DNA of 64,000 nucleotides from Allium sativum (Eukaryota > Streptophyta > Magnoliopsida > Asparagales > Amaryllidaceae), in contig CM060915.1 of assembly GCA_030737875.1 (NCBI GenBank), forward strand, positions 570,570,577 to 570,634,576. The letters run 5' to 3'. The notes below the pieces were generated by a model. That model made no database searches, had not been told where the DNA came from, and saw only the letters and a list, made by a program, of their open reading frames with translations. Of the stretch, positions 1 to 10,247 are shown piece after piece (the first letter of the stretch is position 1; every line of letters starts with the position of its first letter). Position numbers and translations under genes: made by a program.

Positions 1-557
1 ATTTTATGGGGTTTAAAATAATAAAAGCTGTGTATGACATTTTCAATACAAATTCCTAGATATATATATGTATATATTTATATACACTGTCAGCATTTCA
101 CTTAGTTCGGCGATATATGAAATTGATTACATTTACATCATACTAGTAACAAGTAAATGTTACATGAATATGAAGGAAGGAAAAAAAATGAAATGGAACG
201 AACAGAAAGAGTAAGACTGAGACTTGATCAAAGAAAATACACATTCAAAATATGTTCATTTACATAATCTCATTTCATTCTTTGGACGGCACATGAACAG
301 CTAAATGAATTCATATATACACAGTCAAAAAACAACTATATATACTCCTTTACATAATCAATGTAGCACTAAACAACTAGATGTATTCGAATTATATAAG
401 ATTTGTTTGAATAGTGCAAAACATAAAGTAGAAAAAGAAAACGACACATATTCATACATGATACTATATACAAAGCCCGATTACAAAACAAACAAAAAGA
501 AAAATAATAATAGAAAAATTGAGTAGTTTTACATCACATACATTATATACAGAATTT
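1..557. other. AT-rich flank, no gene seen
   Basis: No convincing coding sequence. Short open stretches here are A-rich and lack any recognisable motif. If the exon proposed at 558-641 is real, this is the 3' untranslated and downstream part of that minus-strand gene. Confidence 0.4.
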
Positions 558-641
558 TTATAAGAAAGAAACAACATTTTGAATCAACTTCTGTGTGTTC
601 TTCTCAACCAGCGGATCTGAGTCATTCCCATCAGTTTTGAT
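558..641 (-). CDS. Putative last exon of a cellular gene (partial)
   Basis: Read on the minus strand, a pyrimidine-rich tract ending in TAG (642-650) is followed by 27 codons and a TAA at 560..558. The peptide begins IKTDGNDSDPLVEKN and ends VVSFL. Its polar, charged composition is unlike the surrounding AT-rich DNA and unlike the retroelement proteins in the window, and the splice-acceptor context is good. I do not recognise the protein, and no other clear coding exon was found between here and the promoter-like region near 1.75 kb. It may be the end of a gene whose middle exons were missed, a pseudogene fragment, or chance. Confidence 0.35.
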   Translation of the reverse strand: MKTDGNDSDPLVEKNTQKLIQNVVSFL

Positions 642-1650
642 CTACGAAAAAGAAAGAAGAGAACCCATTAAAAGGGTAATGTATAAACCTATGAACAGGA
701 AAAGAAATGAAAAGGAAAAGAGAAGAAAAAAAATACTAAAGTCAAAACATATTGTTTTCAAAATACACATGAGAAATCATGCTAAATAGCGCAACCATAG
801 ACATGCAAGGGACAGCCGAGTCTAGCAGCAACAGACAGAACCATTGAATTCATACATGGTTGAATTTATGAATAAATATCTTTGTCTACAACCAAATGGT
901 GACAGGACTCAACATAAGGCCAATGTCGATACATCAAATTTCAAACAGATAAAGGGTATGCACAGCTAAAAAAAAAAGCAAGACAATACATAGATTTAAG
1001 AAATTAAAGGCAGAACTTTGAGCAGCTAGAAGATATATTGCTGAACAGTTATACATGATATGAACAAAAATAAATAAACAAAATCAATGTACAAATTCAT
1101 ACGGCTGACTAAGACAACACAATGTATAGCTGTGCCTAAGCTACCTATTGTACTGGTGCCATGTGAAGACCTTGTGAATGGACGATATCACAAAAAAGAC
1201 GGCATGCCATGTTCTTGTCAATAAAGCAACAGTAGAAACCCAAATTTTCAGAAAATTGAACAGTAAAGAAATCAAATTTTTACACCGTCAAATCCTTACA
1301 GACAAGGGACGCAGTGAATGAACAACTCAAGGGTGTCATAGTTATACCAAATCGACGTATAAACAATCCATAGATCTAAGCAAACAAGTACATAAAAATC
1401 CATCACTGTTATAAGACATCACACGCAAACCATCAAGAACAATTCATAGCAGAATCAAAGCACCTAAGGTTTAGGTACAACTAAATCTAAGCTAAGATGG
1501 AATAATTCATAATTCGTTGTAGCCATTCACTGCTATAAACACATAGCCACGCACCACAAACTAGATCAACACAGCAAGAGAAAAACCGACTTCAAATCCA
1601 CAGAAGAAAAAATTCAAAACAGAAATTATAATTTAAATTGGAAAAAATTA
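642..1650 (-). other. Intron-like AT-rich sequence
   Basis: No coding region was found on either strand. On the minus strand it is T-rich with several polypyrimidine-AG tracts (near 967-980 and 642-660), as expected of plant introns. This is consistent with it separating the 5' region near 1.7 kb from the putative last exon at 558-641. Confidence 0.35.
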
Positions 1651-1757
1651 CTTAGCTTGTGTGGAGGAGGCTTCGGTCTAGGTTGAAGCGAGTGCAGGAG
1701 GACGGAGCGATAGGCAACGGAGGATGCTGGCGATGAAGGAAGAGAAAGGATTTTCAT
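1651..1757 (-). CDS. Putative first exon or CT-rich 5' leader
   Basis: On the minus strand an ATG at 1757..1755 opens a Ser/Pro/Arg-rich stretch of about 35 codons (start MKILSLPSSPASSVAYRS) before the sequence turns abruptly AT-rich at about 1650. The composition would suit a short organelle-targeting N-terminus, but CT-rich 5' untranslated leaders of plant housekeeping genes look similar. A possible donor (CTAA followed by GTAATT) lies at the change in composition; it is not a strong consensus site. Confidence 0.25.
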
Positions 1758-1905
1758 GGGAATAGGGTTTTCGTTCCTGATCCTTTGGTGTCGCGGCAGA
1801 TTTTTTTTGGAGTAACGAAAAGGGGATGAGGTTTAAACGTTTTATGAGAATAAAGGGGGGGAAGCAGGCCGGTCTTGTTTGGGCTGGGCTGGACGATAGG
1901 GTAAG
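1758..1905 (-). promoter_or_regulatory. Housekeeping-type promoter motifs
   Basis: Two overlapping TGGGCT site II motifs lie at 1880-1890 and a telo-box (AAACCCTA on the minus strand) at 1762-1769, just upstream of the CT-rich leader. This pairing is typical of plant genes for ribosomal proteins, translation factors and mitochondrial proteins. It implies transcription towards the left of the window. No clear TATA box is seen, which also fits that class. Confidence 0.4.
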
Positions 1906-2639
1906 GCCTAAATTTTATTTTTAATTTAAAAGTCTACTTAGTTTTCATGTTTTATTTAATTTCAAATGCTGATTTTGAACGCTCACGAAATCGGATTCAG
2001 ACGAAATGAAAAACACCGTGACCCTGAAGACAAGTACGACACGATGGATAAGGGCAGAGCAGGGCAGGCAGCAGCTGGATTTTTCAAATGAATTAAACGC
2101 GGTTTGATTCGACTGAAATGGGCTGATCTATCGACAAACCAATCAAAGTGAGTTAAACTCACTTAGATCTATCCACTTATATTTTATATAAGTTGGTTTT
2201 ATCATGTGTTATTGATTGTTCATGGTTTGTGATCGTTTGCTTATATATGTGTATATACATATATATAAATGGATTCAATTCCTGAAATAAAAACGTTGTT
2301 TAAAATTCAATAATAAACAAAACCGTTATTTGACCACTGGTCCAAATTATTGGCCATGTTTATAAAGTTAACCCAATCAACTGGATGGTGTGAAATTGCC
2401 GTGGTAGTGTGAGATAATTTGATTGACATTTCAGTCTTGATTATTAAAGGTCATTACCCATTTGATTTGAATTGGTTTGTTTGGATGGTAGAATATTGAT
2501 TTGAAATTCACTATTTGTTTGTTTTAAAAAAAATGGGCACTATTGGTGGAGTAATTGACAGTACAGGACCTATATCGATCTACCGTCGGGTAAATCGACA
2601 AGTTGAAGTTATAAAAATTTGTTTTATAACTGGAAATGG
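1906..2639. other. Unassigned AT-rich DNA
   Basis: No gene seen. This probably includes the still-unresolved 5' edge of the family C LTR (copy X) that ends at 5311. I could not find a TG-start or a target duplication matching CAATC. Confidence 0.3.
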
Positions 2640-5311
2640 ATTTTTAAATCTATTATTTTGAATTAGAATTTTGTAAAAAGAAAATTATTTATTATTTATT
2701 AATCGAACTTATAAATTTGTTTTTATAAAGGAAAATCTGAGATTTATCAGATTTATAAGCAAGCAAGTAGAAAATTAACTTGATGATATAAATTTGAATA
2801 GTCGTTTGGGAGATAATGTAAAAGAGATTATTGAAGTTAATTATATCGTAAATTAATTGGAGTTTGTTACTATGATAGTCATGATTGGGTTGACAAAAAT
2901 CCGAGCAACAAATATATTATTTGAAGAAGAAAAGGAGACAGAATATTTAAATTCGTTATCAAGGGATTTAGAAATATTATTGAGGATAAGAATTCCAAAG
3001 GAAAGAAGTGTATAAAGTGAAATTTATGGTTAAATGAGGCATCTCTGAAATTAGAAAAAAAATGTCGAGTTTTGAATTACAACTGATGTTTACCTAAAGG
3101 TAGGAACGTTGTTGATCAAGGTCTGAGAGGTAATTAAATACCCCAACTTGAACGACTTCGGGATTATCTGAGGGTGATATTAGTTCGTAATGAGATGGTG
3201 AAGATAATCTGGTTCCGTACGAGAAAGGATAACGGAATGTAAGAAAAAGGGTCGAGAATTTATAATTGGACGACCCAAGTAATGAAGGAGGGAAAATGTT
3301 CGAGACTTACTATATAAATTGTATTTCCGAAGTAAGGGAAATAAAAAGAGAGTATATGAAAATCTAAAATGGTATTTTCAAGATAACAGGAAATTGAAAT
3401 GCTAGGTTTTGCGAATGATCTATACTAAAGATGGTGGTTATTATATCCAGGTGATATAATAAAGAAGCTCCCATAACGTTGTTCACTTGAAAAAGATGAG
3501 TCATTTTCCAATAAGGTAAATGAGAAATAAAATAGTAAATGGTTTCTGAAACGATAAGGAAATAAAGAATTTGATATGAAACGGAAGTGAAATAGTTTTT
3601 TTTTTTTAATTTTGAAATCGTATATATCAAATGAGTTATATTTGAAATGATGAAATATTTATAGAGTTTAAGATTAAATGTCGTTAATCGTTTTAAAAAG
3701 GCCCTGTAGTGTCAGCACTGAACTGGAAAACTCATGCTGTTCACACAGTTATTTATTTGATAGTTAAAACACCGACTATCAAAGTTGACCCATATGATCG
3801 TTGGTACGAAAGACCGGGATCGAATTTATATTCGAAAACCATTCCGATCAACAAATACGTGAAGAGATCAAAAGATGATCGAGATGGAGCATTGAAGACC
3901 GTGGATCTTCATAAGCGGAAGAATTACTTATAATCTCTGACTTAGCGGCCCGAGATACACTGTGATTTTGTCGTGGTTGGAATCTGCGGGTTGCAAGGAC
4001 TTCTCGCTACTGATCTGTAGGGTGATTCCTAGGATGCAATAGGAGAGTGCCTTCGGTTCATCCTGTTCCTGGATGACTTGTATGGATGAGTGTCTGACAG
4101 ATTATTTCCAAAGGAATTACATATGTTGATTTCTCCAAACGTACCATAGTTGATGGCGGAGAAATGGTTATTCTCTAGCCAGATAAACTAGAGTATTTTT
4201 GTGGACGTCAATCAGTGTGATATCTGGCGGATCTAACGATGTGGCATTCAAAGTGAAATGGTGGCCAGGTGCTATAAAGGAAATTCTGACCTTAAGCCTC
4301 ATCAACCGAGAAATGACATAAATCGGGCAGGCAGCATGGCTATGTGGGTCGCTCCCATTAGGGTGTATGGTCACCTATCTAGAGGAATTCCATTTGTTCT
4401 TAAATCTATATTTGATGCTGTCCTTTTTCGGGATGCGGTTGCTGATCCCAACCGTCGGTGATATACATTCGATACACTCAAGCGAAATGAGTGGTCGGTC
4501 ATGTGTGGGCCGGGTTGCAAGATATTCTTGTTGAACCCAGTGTATTCGTCTCTAGAGATACACAGTCGGAAGGTGGTCCCATACCTTTTCAGAGTTGGAA
4601 TCCAATCTCCAATAAGCGCCTGCGGTTTTGTTTTGTATATTATATATGTGGAGCGTGAGATGCAAGCGTTCCACTAGATTGATATTTACTTGTATTTAGA
4701 CATTATTATAATATCAGAAAAGATATTGGTTTCAAAACTGTTTTGGGTTATCTTAAGATAAAAACCGTCCGTGTTTATGTGTGAATTCGGTCTTACGAGT
4801 ATCCTTTTCTTTTGAAAAGATTTCGAACTTTAAAATCATGATTGGATGATTCACCCTTAAATACTGTGCGAGTTCATCTCACTCTGGTTCACCAGACTTA
4901 CCCGGTGTTTTGTAAATGCTCGGGTTAGCCCGGAGTGTACAGGTTCAGGTTATCGAATGCTGTGAAGAGATGGGCCAGAAGAATTTAGACATATGATATT
5001 ATTCCGCTGTGTTGTATATAAGGGCAGATTATTAGAACTGTCCAATGATGATGATGTACTCTGATGATTGTAAGTTTTATTCAAAGCTCTCAATAAAGAT
5101 TTATTTCTATATTATATTTTGTTCCGCTGCGATGTGAGACTCTGTGTTGTGTTCTCCTTCTCCTTCTATTCTTATATTTCTTTCTTTCTTATCTCATCCT
5201 CTAATTTATTTCATTGACAATCCGGTGTTCACGGTGTTTGAAAGGTCGGCATGAGTTACAGTAAAGGTATTTATGTCGATTTTCGAAGCCGAAAACTTCT
5301 GGGTCGTTACA
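2640..5311 (+). mobile_element. Family C LTR, copy X (3' part; 5' edge unresolved)
   Basis: Plus-strand LTR sequence ending in GGGTCGTTACA at 5311, the same terminal form as the solo LTR ending at 25869. Blocks in the same order as that LTR can be recognised: the 'gtgtctgac...ggcggagaa' block (about 4090-4165 versus 24445-24525), an AATAAAGATTTA block (5091-5102), and a terminal block running from a 'caatccggtgttcacggtg'-like stretch (5218-5240) to TTACA. It abuts mid-LTR sequence of element E at 5312. It therefore either inserted there or was joined by rearrangement. No coding capacity. Confidence 0.5.
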
Positions 5312-6762
5312 CAATCAATCAGTTGACATACAATGAAATCCAAGGGAGATGTGAACTAATTATCATCCCCAGACCCGTGTGGGGTTTCAACCAACAACAA
5401 TGAATTCAAGTTAATCCTTGCTTAATAAATTTAACCAATTTTAATTCGATTCGAATTATTTTTCTAATTAGCCAATTTTCACTGTTTAAATTATAAATGG
5501 ATATTTATAATTTAATTTCAACTACCACATTAATGTTAACATTATTTTTAATATGTTAAATATTTCAATATCACACACAAAACACAATATAGTCAATCAT
5601 ATCATTCATGGGTTTTCAAACAATGGTAAGGTGAGCTAACAGGCATTGTACAACATTTTATGATAATTAAAACTGATAAATATCAACATTGGCAATCGCT
5701 ATATTCAGTTATAAAATAAATAACTGTGCAAATATTTTAGTGAGAGAGTTCTCACTTGGGTTTCCACTCCGTCAGTCTTTATTGGATGATTTTATTTTTA
5801 AAATAAATTAAACAGGAGTTTAAATTAGCTCAAAAATCCAACTTGCTCCATTTCCGTTCTGGTCAGTTCCATGTTGTAGTGCTCGTTGGTACAAGCGCAA
5901 CGCAACTGAAATCATCGGATTTCGATCTCGTATGAAAATGATATAACATTTTATACATTAATTATAAAAATTAATATAATTAATTAATTAATCAAACTAA
6001 TTAAGGGAATTAACCCTTAATCCTTCTTCGACGTTTAGCCGACCCACCCTCGATTTGGAAGAACCGTCGCCGCTCCTCCCTAGATTGACCGGACCCCCAT
6101 CCACGTGCACCACGACGATCGCCGTCACGAGCTCCACCGATGCCTCCCTATCTCGTCGGACTCGATAGACCCCAGCGCCAGAAAACAGCGGCAAATGGCG
6201 GCCCTTTGCTGGCGAAAATCGAGCACCATAGTTTGCCAAATTCGATCATGTTTATATGGATTTGAAGAGAAGAAGAAGCATTACAATTTTTGTTTAATAA
6301 GTATTGGTTAATTGGAGAGGATTGGAAGAATTTGAGGAGGGAAGGATTGAACGGTTTTGGCCGTCGAACGATGAAGAGCGGCGGGTTTTTTCTGGAAAAA
6401 TGAATTTAGGGTTATGTGATTTTCCCATATATATTTTTTAATTCCAAAAATACTTGTTTACCAATCCGAACTCCAAATCAATCCCAGCGATTGTCGTTCT
6501 TAGCCAAATACCCAAATTACGGACACAATGAGATATGTTTCGTATGCCAATTCGGCTATTTCGATCAATTTTTATCAAAATTAAAACATAAATTAATATA
6601 ATGGTCAATATTGAAGTCTAGCGTACATTTTAATTTGCCGAGGCCACATACTAGCTCCAAAAATTATGAAAATTGAAATCTGGCTATGTTTTGACGATAC
6701 GGTCCTAACAAAATTAATTTCGTCCAATTTGGAGACGATTTGAAAATGGCCTTTTTGACTAG
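5312..6762 (-). mobile_element. Element E 3' LTR, proximal fragment
   Basis: Minus-orientation family C LTR. The block 5320-5400 repeats, in the same orientation, 31215-31305 in E's other LTR. It is also the reverse complement of about 21870-21960 in the solo LTR. The block 6640-6762 matches the reverse complement of about 52000-52130 in LTR F. The LTR starts mid-sequence because copy X abuts it at 5312. It continues after the nested elements at 19111. The CG-rich stretch 6000-6240 gives open frames on both strands, but it corresponds to the C-rich stretches of the other family C LTRs and is not treated as a gene. Confidence 0.75.
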
Positions 6763-7269
6763 TTTATTAAAGTGAATATTAGGCACACATCACTATTTTG
6801 AAACTTAATTAGGCTCACATCCGGTCATAAACTTATTGTAAATTAGGTCCCTGTTTTCAAAACTTATAAAATAATAATTAAAAAAAATAAAAAAAAATTG
6901 TAAATTGGTAATAAAATATATTACGCATTATAAAAAAAATTCAGTTCAAAAAACAACAAAAATAATGTCAGAAAGAAGAAAACAGAAAAAACTGCAGTTA
7001 AATGCATAATATTATGTAACAACCCGTATTTTCAATAACCTTTTATAACATAAATCGAGGCAGAATTTAATCTATAAATCTGAATCAAGGGAAACGGGTT
7101 ATGCCATTGCGTTCGTCTCGGAAAAATACGCGAAATAGAGTCCGAGTTTTCGAAAATCGGAGTCCGTATGACCCGATTAAGGTCCAACGAAGTTTTCAGA
7201 AAATTTCAAAGTAAAAACAGATTTCAAATTCAAGTTTGAATTTGGAAAATTAGGTCAGATTGGGGCAGG

Positions 7270-7287
7270 CGGGAAAATTCCCGCCAG
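7270..7287 (+). promoter_or_regulatory. E2F-like palindrome in element A LTR
   Basis: GGCGGGAAAATTCCCGCC is an inverted repeat of two 8-bp arms around AA. Each arm fits the E2F consensus WTTSSCSS (ATTCCCGC). The same palindrome is in the 3' LTR of A and in the LTRs of element D, just upstream of the GTCGAC array. Binding is inferred from the motif only. Confidence 0.5.
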
Positions 7288-7292
7288 AGCGC

Positions 7293-7375
7293 CCAAGTCG
7301 ACAGCCCTGTCGACTTGGGAGTCGACTTGGTTGGACCCAAGTCGACAGCCCTGTCGACTTGGCTGTCGACTTGGT
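7293..7375 (+). promoter_or_regulatory. GTCGAC palindrome array, element A
   Basis: Six GTCGAC sites. Two CCAAGTCGACAG arms each face their exact 12-base reverse complement across a 2-base CC loop (7293-7318 is the first), so the DNA or RNA could fold into perfect hairpins. The array sits about 126 bp upstream of the TATA box. Equivalent arrays occur at the same offset in elements D and H. Confidence 0.6.
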
Positions 7376-7500
7376 CCAGCCGGGCAGTTTTGCCTGGTGC
7401 ACCATTTTGGGGTTGTGTTGAGTATGGGGGCCAGATTCGGTTTTGAGGGCTGAGATTAGAACTAGGGTTTAATCCTAAGGCTAAAACTAATCCTAATCTC

Positions 7501-7508
7501 TATAAATA
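7501..7508 (+). promoter_or_regulatory. TATA box of element A LTR
   Basis: TATAAATA, 486 bp from the LTR start, the same offset as in element D (53056). It is flanked by telo-box-like AGGGTTT and AACCCTAA repeats. The likely transcription start is about 30 bp downstream. Confidence 0.65.
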
Positions 7509-7889
7509 AGGCCCTAACCTAACCCTAAATCATCATTATTCATTCATACAACTAAACTATGGCAAAATCATTCCTCTCATGGCCTCCACTCTCTTCATAA
7601 ATTTCCTAAGTCATTTCTATGAGAGATTTTCCATGCATACAAGTGTTTTCAAGCTTGTATGAGCATCATTAGCTTGCATTCAAGTCAAGTTTCTATATTT
7701 GCATCATAAAGAAAGAGTTTTGATCATTTTGGCTCAAGGGTTTTTCTATTAGAGCTTGCATTTTGGGTCTATTTGATTGCATAAGGGCTTTGTCATATTT
7801 TTTGTGCCTTCATAAGCATTGTAAGCCCTTTTCTACTTTCATATTTAAACTCTAAAGTTAATGAATGATGCAAGTTGTGTTTGATCATT

Positions 7890-8040
7890 AAGATATGCAA
7901 GTTTACTATGATGTGTTATGCAAGTCTATCATGTTATGTATGCAAGTTTGCTATGTTATGATATGCAAGTTGCCATGTTATGTTATGCAAGTTTGCTATG
8001 TTATGATATGCAAGTTGCCATGTTATGTATGCAAGTTTGG
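7890..8040 (+). repeat. 45-bp tandem repeat with ATGCAAGTT motif
   Basis: Two full 45-bp units plus partial units, each containing two ATGCAAGTT-type motifs. The unit is duplicated in the 3' LTR (about 16131-16281). The same nonamer dominates a separate 41-bp tandem repeat in element D. Confidence 0.7.
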
Positions 8041-8593
8041 GTTGATCATCTTACTCATGTTATCATGTTATGCAAGCTTATCTTGGGTTTATGAGCCTAA
8101 AGCTTCAAGCTTTATGCTAAAGGTTGCATTTTGGCAACATGTAAGTTATCATATCCCTTATGATAACTTGCATGTGAGGCTAAATGCGAACTTATGGCCA
8201 TTTCTACATGTCATTTATCACCATGTATCACCAATATGCTAAGTTTGGTTTTATGCATGCTTTTGAGGCCTAAAAATGTAATATGCAAGTATATGAACAT
8301 ATGTACATTTCATATGCCACCATGTTAAACTTGTGGCTTCAACACCTTTATGTCATGATTATGCCAAGTTCCCTCTTTCTATCCTTTATGCGCTATTGCG
8401 ATATATAAGCGATGGGATTGCGTTTGGGGTTGGGTAAACTTAAAAGACATAAAAACATAAGCTTGGGAAGTTACCTATTAAGTTAGGTCTACCCTTTGGG
8501 AATTTACCTATTAAGTTAGGACTACCCAAATGCTTGAAAACTTATAACATGTTTTGGAAACATGATGGACATGACACTTAGAAAATATAAGTG

Positions 8594-8697
8594 TGACCAA
8601 CTCGAGGTTGGGTTGAGTTTGTAGCGTAAACCTACCCGGAACCGACCGGCTTAACTAGTTGCTACAAACAATAGGACCCAATGTGAGAAGTTGGTCA
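8594..8697 (+). other. Structured LTR module A1 (three nested stems)
   Basis: Nested inverted repeats: outer TGACCAACT with AGTTGGTCA (8594-8602/8689-8697), middle TTGGGT with ACCCAA (8608-8613/8676-8681), inner GTTTGTAGC with GCTACAAAC (8617-8625/8661-8669), all perfect. The loop carries CTACCCGGAACCGACCGGC and the 3' side has TGTGAGA. The same layout with different but complementary stems recurs at 8705-8802, in element D and in element H. The 3' LTR copy is at 16835-16938. Confidence 0.7.
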
Positions 8698-8704
8698 TGT
8701 TGTA

Positions 8705-8802
8705 CCTTGGACCCGAGGTTAGACCAAGTTGTGGTGTAAAGCTACCCGGACCCGCCCGGCTTAACTAGTAACCACAACAAGGTCTAATGTGAGAGGTTAA
8801 GG
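8705..8802 (+). other. Structured LTR module A2
   Basis: Second copy of the module: middle stem TTAGACC/GGTCTAA (8719-8725/8781-8787), inner stem GTTGTGGT/ACCACAAC (8728-8735/8771-8778), both perfect. The outer stem CCTTGG with GGTTAAGG needs two G-T (G-U) pairs. The loop keeps CTACCCGGACCCGCCCGGC. The stem bases differ from module A1 while pairing is kept. The 3' LTR copy is at about 16946-17043. Confidence 0.65.
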
Positions 8803-9073
8803 CACGTTAATTAATTAATGCCTCATGATTAGGGTTTAAGTCATTGTCCACTTAATACTTAATCAATGCGGGCTGGGTAGATTAATCAGGGTTAAGTCGT
8901 GAACTCATCGTTACACTTAACCAAGTTAATCCATGTTTAGCAAGAGGGTTAAACCGTACTTAACCCACTAGAAAATCCTAGCAATGAGGGTCTACTCAAG
9001 CAGTAATCCCAAGTTTGTATCATTAAGACCCTAGGGACTAGGCTAGGGAGGGAGCACGATTACTGGACTTGAG

Positions 9074-9667
9074 GTAAGTGACCAAAAACGACGGCAGAGT
9101 GGTACGACGGTGTAGTTCCGGGCGGACTATGGTCGTGCACATAGTCCGAAGCCGGGGAAAACATGCACGGGTACCAGTAGATCGAGACTGTGCACTTATG
9201 TTTATGGTGTCCAGGGGTTGACACCCTAGGGCTTGATACACCCGACGGGAGACCCTGCACAGTCTGACTACAATTATGTTTGGGCCGTATTGACACCAAC
9301 ACGTGACGAGTTAGGCTTATAGGGAGCCGATCGACTAGACCGTTTGGTTGGACCTCGTATTAGGGTCACTTCATGTTATTGGGCCAAAGCTTGGGCCAAG
9401 GGATCAATACTTGTTTGTTCAAGTCATGTTAGTTTGCTAGTACACCTGTGGTGCAAAAACCTTAAACCTGATTATGCGATGACACCTTAATCTACCTTGT
9501 TAGTTAATCATCATGCCAGTATGTAGTTATCCATATGTTCATCTCAGCTTCTCATGTCAGTTAAGTTTATCAGTTTACATTGATTGTAGTTGGGCTTACT
9601 CAGTCTTTTTGACTGACCTGTTTTTCTTTTGCCTCTTTTCTTCCGTTTCCCCCCCCCCCCCCCTCAG
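9074..9667 (+). other. Putative intron in element A LTR leader
   Basis: A strong donor, GAG|GTAAGTG, at 9073/9074 and an acceptor made of a long pyrimidine tract plus CTCAG| ending at 9667, followed by GTTCTCAGGG. Element D has a matching pair (55207-55749) with the same acceptor block, although the intervening sequences differ. The 3' LTR copy is at 17315-17907. Removing the intron would shorten a leader that is about 2.7 kb long and full of upstream ATGs. Inference from splice-site strength and conservation only. Confidence 0.45.
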
Positions 9668-10050
9668 GTTCTCAGGGAGGGAATATTGGAGCTTAGCTTG
9701 GATTTCTGATCGCTTGCTTGTGGGATTTTAGCTCATGTACGGTTTTGACATGAAGCTAGCTATGGTTATCACTTATTTTGGGGATAGTACTTATGTATTT
9801 CAGTTTTTCAGTAATGTTTTTTTTATCTAGACTTGTGTATTTGGAAAGTTGACATTATGTTGTACCAGACTTGTTTTGAAATGGTTTGAAATCTTCCGCT
9901 GTTTTATCTATGTTATTTACTCTGTTTACATATATACATATGTTCTTGTTCTGCCTTGATATATCATTATGCATGTTTACCTGATTCAAACGCCCCTCCA
10001 AAGTCAGAGTGCTTGCAAGAGCCACCCTGGCGGAGGTAGGGTGTTACATT

Positions 10051-10062
10051 TGGTATCAGAGC
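10051..10062 (+). other. Primer-binding site of element A
   Basis: TGGTATCAGAGC, complementary to the 3' end of initiator Met-tRNA, two bases after the 5' LTR. This is where minus-strand cDNA synthesis starts. It fixes the element's orientation as plus. Confidence 0.9.
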
Positions 10063-10247
10063 ATATGGTTTACGAGAAGGAACAAAAAGGTTTTTAGAAA
10101 ACTTTTGGAAAACTATTTTCAAAACCAAGTATAAAGTATTTTCCAAAGAAAAGTCTAGTTTATTTTAAAGGCTATTCCCCAAAAAGCCATTAGCAAAATT
10201 CCTTCGTTTTTCTCCATTCTGAATCTGTCTTTTTCTTCATTTTCAGT

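Larger units (their letters stand above)
7015..10048 (+). repeat. Element A 5' LTR
   Basis: Begins TGTAACAACCC and ends GGGTGTTACA. Landmarks in order: E2F-like palindrome (7270-7287), GTCGAC array (about 7293-7375), TATAAATA (7501-7508), 45-bp tandem repeats rich in ATGCAAGTT (about 7890-8040), two structured modules (8594-8697 and 8705-8802), a putative intron (9074-9667) and a C-run (9649-9663). The 115-codon open stretch at 7895-8242 recurs identically in the 3' LTR and is a by-product of the tandem repeats. Confidence 0.95.

Noticed and set aside
7895..8242. 115-codon open stretch, repeated at 16136-16483
   Set aside because: It lies in the LTR of element A across the 45-bp tandem repeat; the repeat of the LTR explains its duplication. 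No protein motif.
8594..8802. Hammerhead ribozyme / retrozyme explanation for the structured modules
   Set aside because: The hammerhead core (CTGATGA...GAAA) is absent, and the LTRs are far longer than retrozyme LTRs. Another ribozyme class cannot be excluded by eye.
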